This document shows, piece by piece, positions 61,859 through 64,000 of a stretch of DNA of 64,000 nucleotides. The stretch's first letter is position 1. Each line of letters opens with the position of its first letter. The position numbers and the translations under genes are program-made. This DNA is from Temnothorax longispinosus (taxonomy: Eukaryota > Arthropoda > Insecta > Hymenoptera > Formicidae), in assembly GCF_030848805.1 (NCBI RefSeq), contig NC_092361.1, positions 14,745,444 through 14,809,443 of the forward strand, in the 5' to 3' direction. A model generated the notes under the pieces. That model was not told where the DNA came from. It saw only the letters and a program-made list of their open reading frames with translations, and searched no databases.

Positions 61859-64000
61859 AACATAGAGAAAATGGTTTAAAAAAGAAGAAGAAAATTCATT
61901 TGGTTAAAAAGCTGATTTCAACATACACTATGCTAATATAATATAAAATTTACTGCTTTGGCCTAACAATTTATTACTCAATAAATCTCACATAATCTTT
62001 TATCTCAGAAAATTCATAAAAATATTTCTAAATTTATTAATTACAATTGTAATTTTTAAAACTATAATTATTAATTATAAAATTATTAATATTATCAAAA
62101 TTATAATTCATAAGAACAAAATAATCGAAGAAACTTATTTTTCACATTTCTCATAACAAAGCATTCTGCATCGGAGATTGCAGAATGGTTTCAGAATATT
62201 GATGGATACATGGTCTTCTCGACGAAAGGATCAAACCTACCTATTTTATTCTCCATGAATGAAATCGCTTATTTCGATATTCGAGAAACGGATACAATTT
62301 ACGACGCACTCAAATCCTCGAGGGTGAAGTCGAAGAACCGAGAGTTCGTGCTAGTAATACGTATGTTTCAACTGAACTTCGAGACCGTTCGAACGGTGTT
62401 TATATACGATAAGCAGCGATGTAGGATTCCGCGATATTGCGACTCCAGTTCCCGTCGTGGCGGGGATGTCTCAGAGGGCGAAAGGTGGACTCCGGGCTGT
62501 AGATTACGCATAGACGGCAGATTCATAGATCGAACAGTTACGATAAAAAAGAGATTCTCGTATTTTTTTTCATCAAAACATGAGATCGTCAACAGTGTGG
62601 GAAGTCTAAAAATCGACTAAATTTAGTGAATTTTGTTAAGTGCATACATCACAGACCGCTGAATTAAGGAATAGATATCATTAGATTCGTTAGACTGATG
62701 GTTTAATTATTTTTATTTTGTAAAAGATATATGTATAATATTATATGTATAATTATTGATACAAGAAAAAAAATATAATGAGCTTACTGATGAATAGTTT
62801 ATTAAGGGAGATTTATACCGGTTTGTACTACTGCGGAACTCCAAGTTTTTAATTTGGAACGAGATAGGTGTCAAAGTGATTGGATTCGGTAACATAAAAA
62901 GGAACAACAATGCAGTCATTAAATAAATGGTTTATTTAACAAGGTTATTACTTTTGATAATAATTTTTATAATTTTCCGATTTATCGCGATCCTCCGCTT
63001 TTTCATTGTGCCTCTTATCTTCCCTCTCGCTAGACTAATCAGTCATCAGTCGCGTTCTCTTTTCTCAATGTTCCCGATAGCGCTTTCCCTAATTAACCCC
63101 TTCCGCAGAGGCTAATTAATCGCGTCGTGGCAATGCGCTTTCCGATACTGGATATATACTGGACACACAGACCGAGAGGCATTCCTTGAAGCAATCGCGC
63201 ACTTTTCCTTTTACTTCAAGATAATAATAATATATAGTATTGTGGATTGTAGACCAAGCAAGCGGACCGTTAAGTAATTGCATTTTCAACAATGTTACGC
63301 GATTGCTTTTTACGCCTCACTTACTACATGGCAGCATATTTTATTAATATAAATAGAAAATTGAAAAGTTCAATGTTTTTTATACATTTTACACAACATT
63401 ATTTTCTAAAAGATAGCAAGATAGTTAGGAAAGACCACCCATTACTCATTTACTCATTTATAAAGAAATGTTTACAAAGTATTATTGTAATATTTATAAA
63501 AGAGCCACGCAAAATATACTGGGGAGCGATCAAACGTTTGAGTGGTGAGCAAAATGAAAATTTATTAAAGCGCGCAAACCAGCTGTGCATCTTTTTAGAG
63601 TTTTCCGTGAAATATTTGTTCTGCATATTTGATCTCACCCCGTCGGGCCATTTCGTTAATAGAAATTTATGGAGGACGCGGCTGGTGGGTCGTAGATTTC
63701 TCGCAGCGCCGTGCAACGGGAATAAATATTTTCGCCCTTTTTACGCTCCCGGCGTATCGTGCTGCAGCTTTCAGTCGGTGCGTCTTTTATATTATTTTTC
63801 AAATTAATTCTTAATGCATTTTTGTATTTACTTTGACTCCGTTCGTTTTAGTTCGCCCTTTTGTGTCGCAATTTTTTCGCTCTTTTTTCGAGAAAAAAAC
63901 AGTAAAATGTGATAAAAAAGAAATAGACACTTAACACAAATGATTGCATTCGAATATGCTTGTATTGTCATTGCAAATTAACATATAAACGGAAATGCTT
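61859..64000. other. SDR upstream region and right-hand flank
   Basis: No recognised gene. ATG-initiated frames of 136 codons (62210-62620, +) and 171 codons (63292-63807, +) are present, but neither has a recognisable domain and the second is overlapped by an open frame on the other strand. The GC-richer patch at 62300-62540 may belong to the promoter or 5' exon of the SDR gene. Confidence 0.4.

Overview
The window is nuclear DNA from an insect, probably a hymenopteran and possibly an ant. This is inferred from AT-rich spacers with CpG-rich patches, short GT..AG introns, many (GA)n/(TA)n microsatellites, small inverted-repeat transposons and a block of insect-type housekeeping genes. I cannot name the species. 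One scaffold gap of exactly 500 N lies at 41757-42256.

Layout. Positions 1 to about 30.4 kb hold no protein-coding gene that I can support. This stretch carries simple repeats and several short non-autonomous transposons: two related TA-flanked elements, one of them split by a piggyBac-like insertion; a long fold-back resembling a Penelope-like element tail; and MITEs with TAA and TTAA target duplications. Fbxl4 (F-box/LRR protein, seven coding exons, +) lies at 30.4-33.0 kb. It is tail-to-tail with a candidate two-exon 92-aa membrane microprotein gene (-, 33.2-33.7 kb). A broken copy of Fbxl4 exon 6 sits 2.4 kb downstream at 34.5-34.8 kb. Positions 34.8-42.3 kb hold no gene I can support.

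The gene-dense block begins at 42.5 kb. It contains Uev1A (ubiquitin E2 variant, 4 coding exons, +), Cyt-c1 (respiratory complex III cytochrome c1, 8 exons, -) and tral (Lsm14/Trailer hitch, 7 coding exons, +). Cyt-c1 and tral are divergent and share a roughly 1.6-kb upstream region containing three fold-back elements. A short-chain dehydrogenase resembling 15-hydroxyprostaglandin dehydrogenase (6 coding exons, -) lies at 59.5-61.8 kb. The rest, to 64 kb, shows nothing I recognise.

The genes do not form one pathway. They are ordinary neighbours serving ubiquitin signalling (Fbxl4, Uev1A), mitochondrial respiration (Cyt-c1; Fbxl4 is mitochondrial in other animals), mRNA repression (tral) and redox metabolism (SDR). 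Every exon model was built by hand from reading frame, GT..AG borders and phase continuity, and each one closes in frame.

The most notable observations are: a 5'-truncated non-LTR retrotransposon in tral whose 17-bp target duplication starts on the exon 2 splice donor; a piggyBac-like insertion dated by an uninterrupted copy of its host element 14.7 kb away; and the uncharacterised microprotein gene with poly(A) signals interlocked with those of Fbxl4. I did not find a convincing new multi-gene system.
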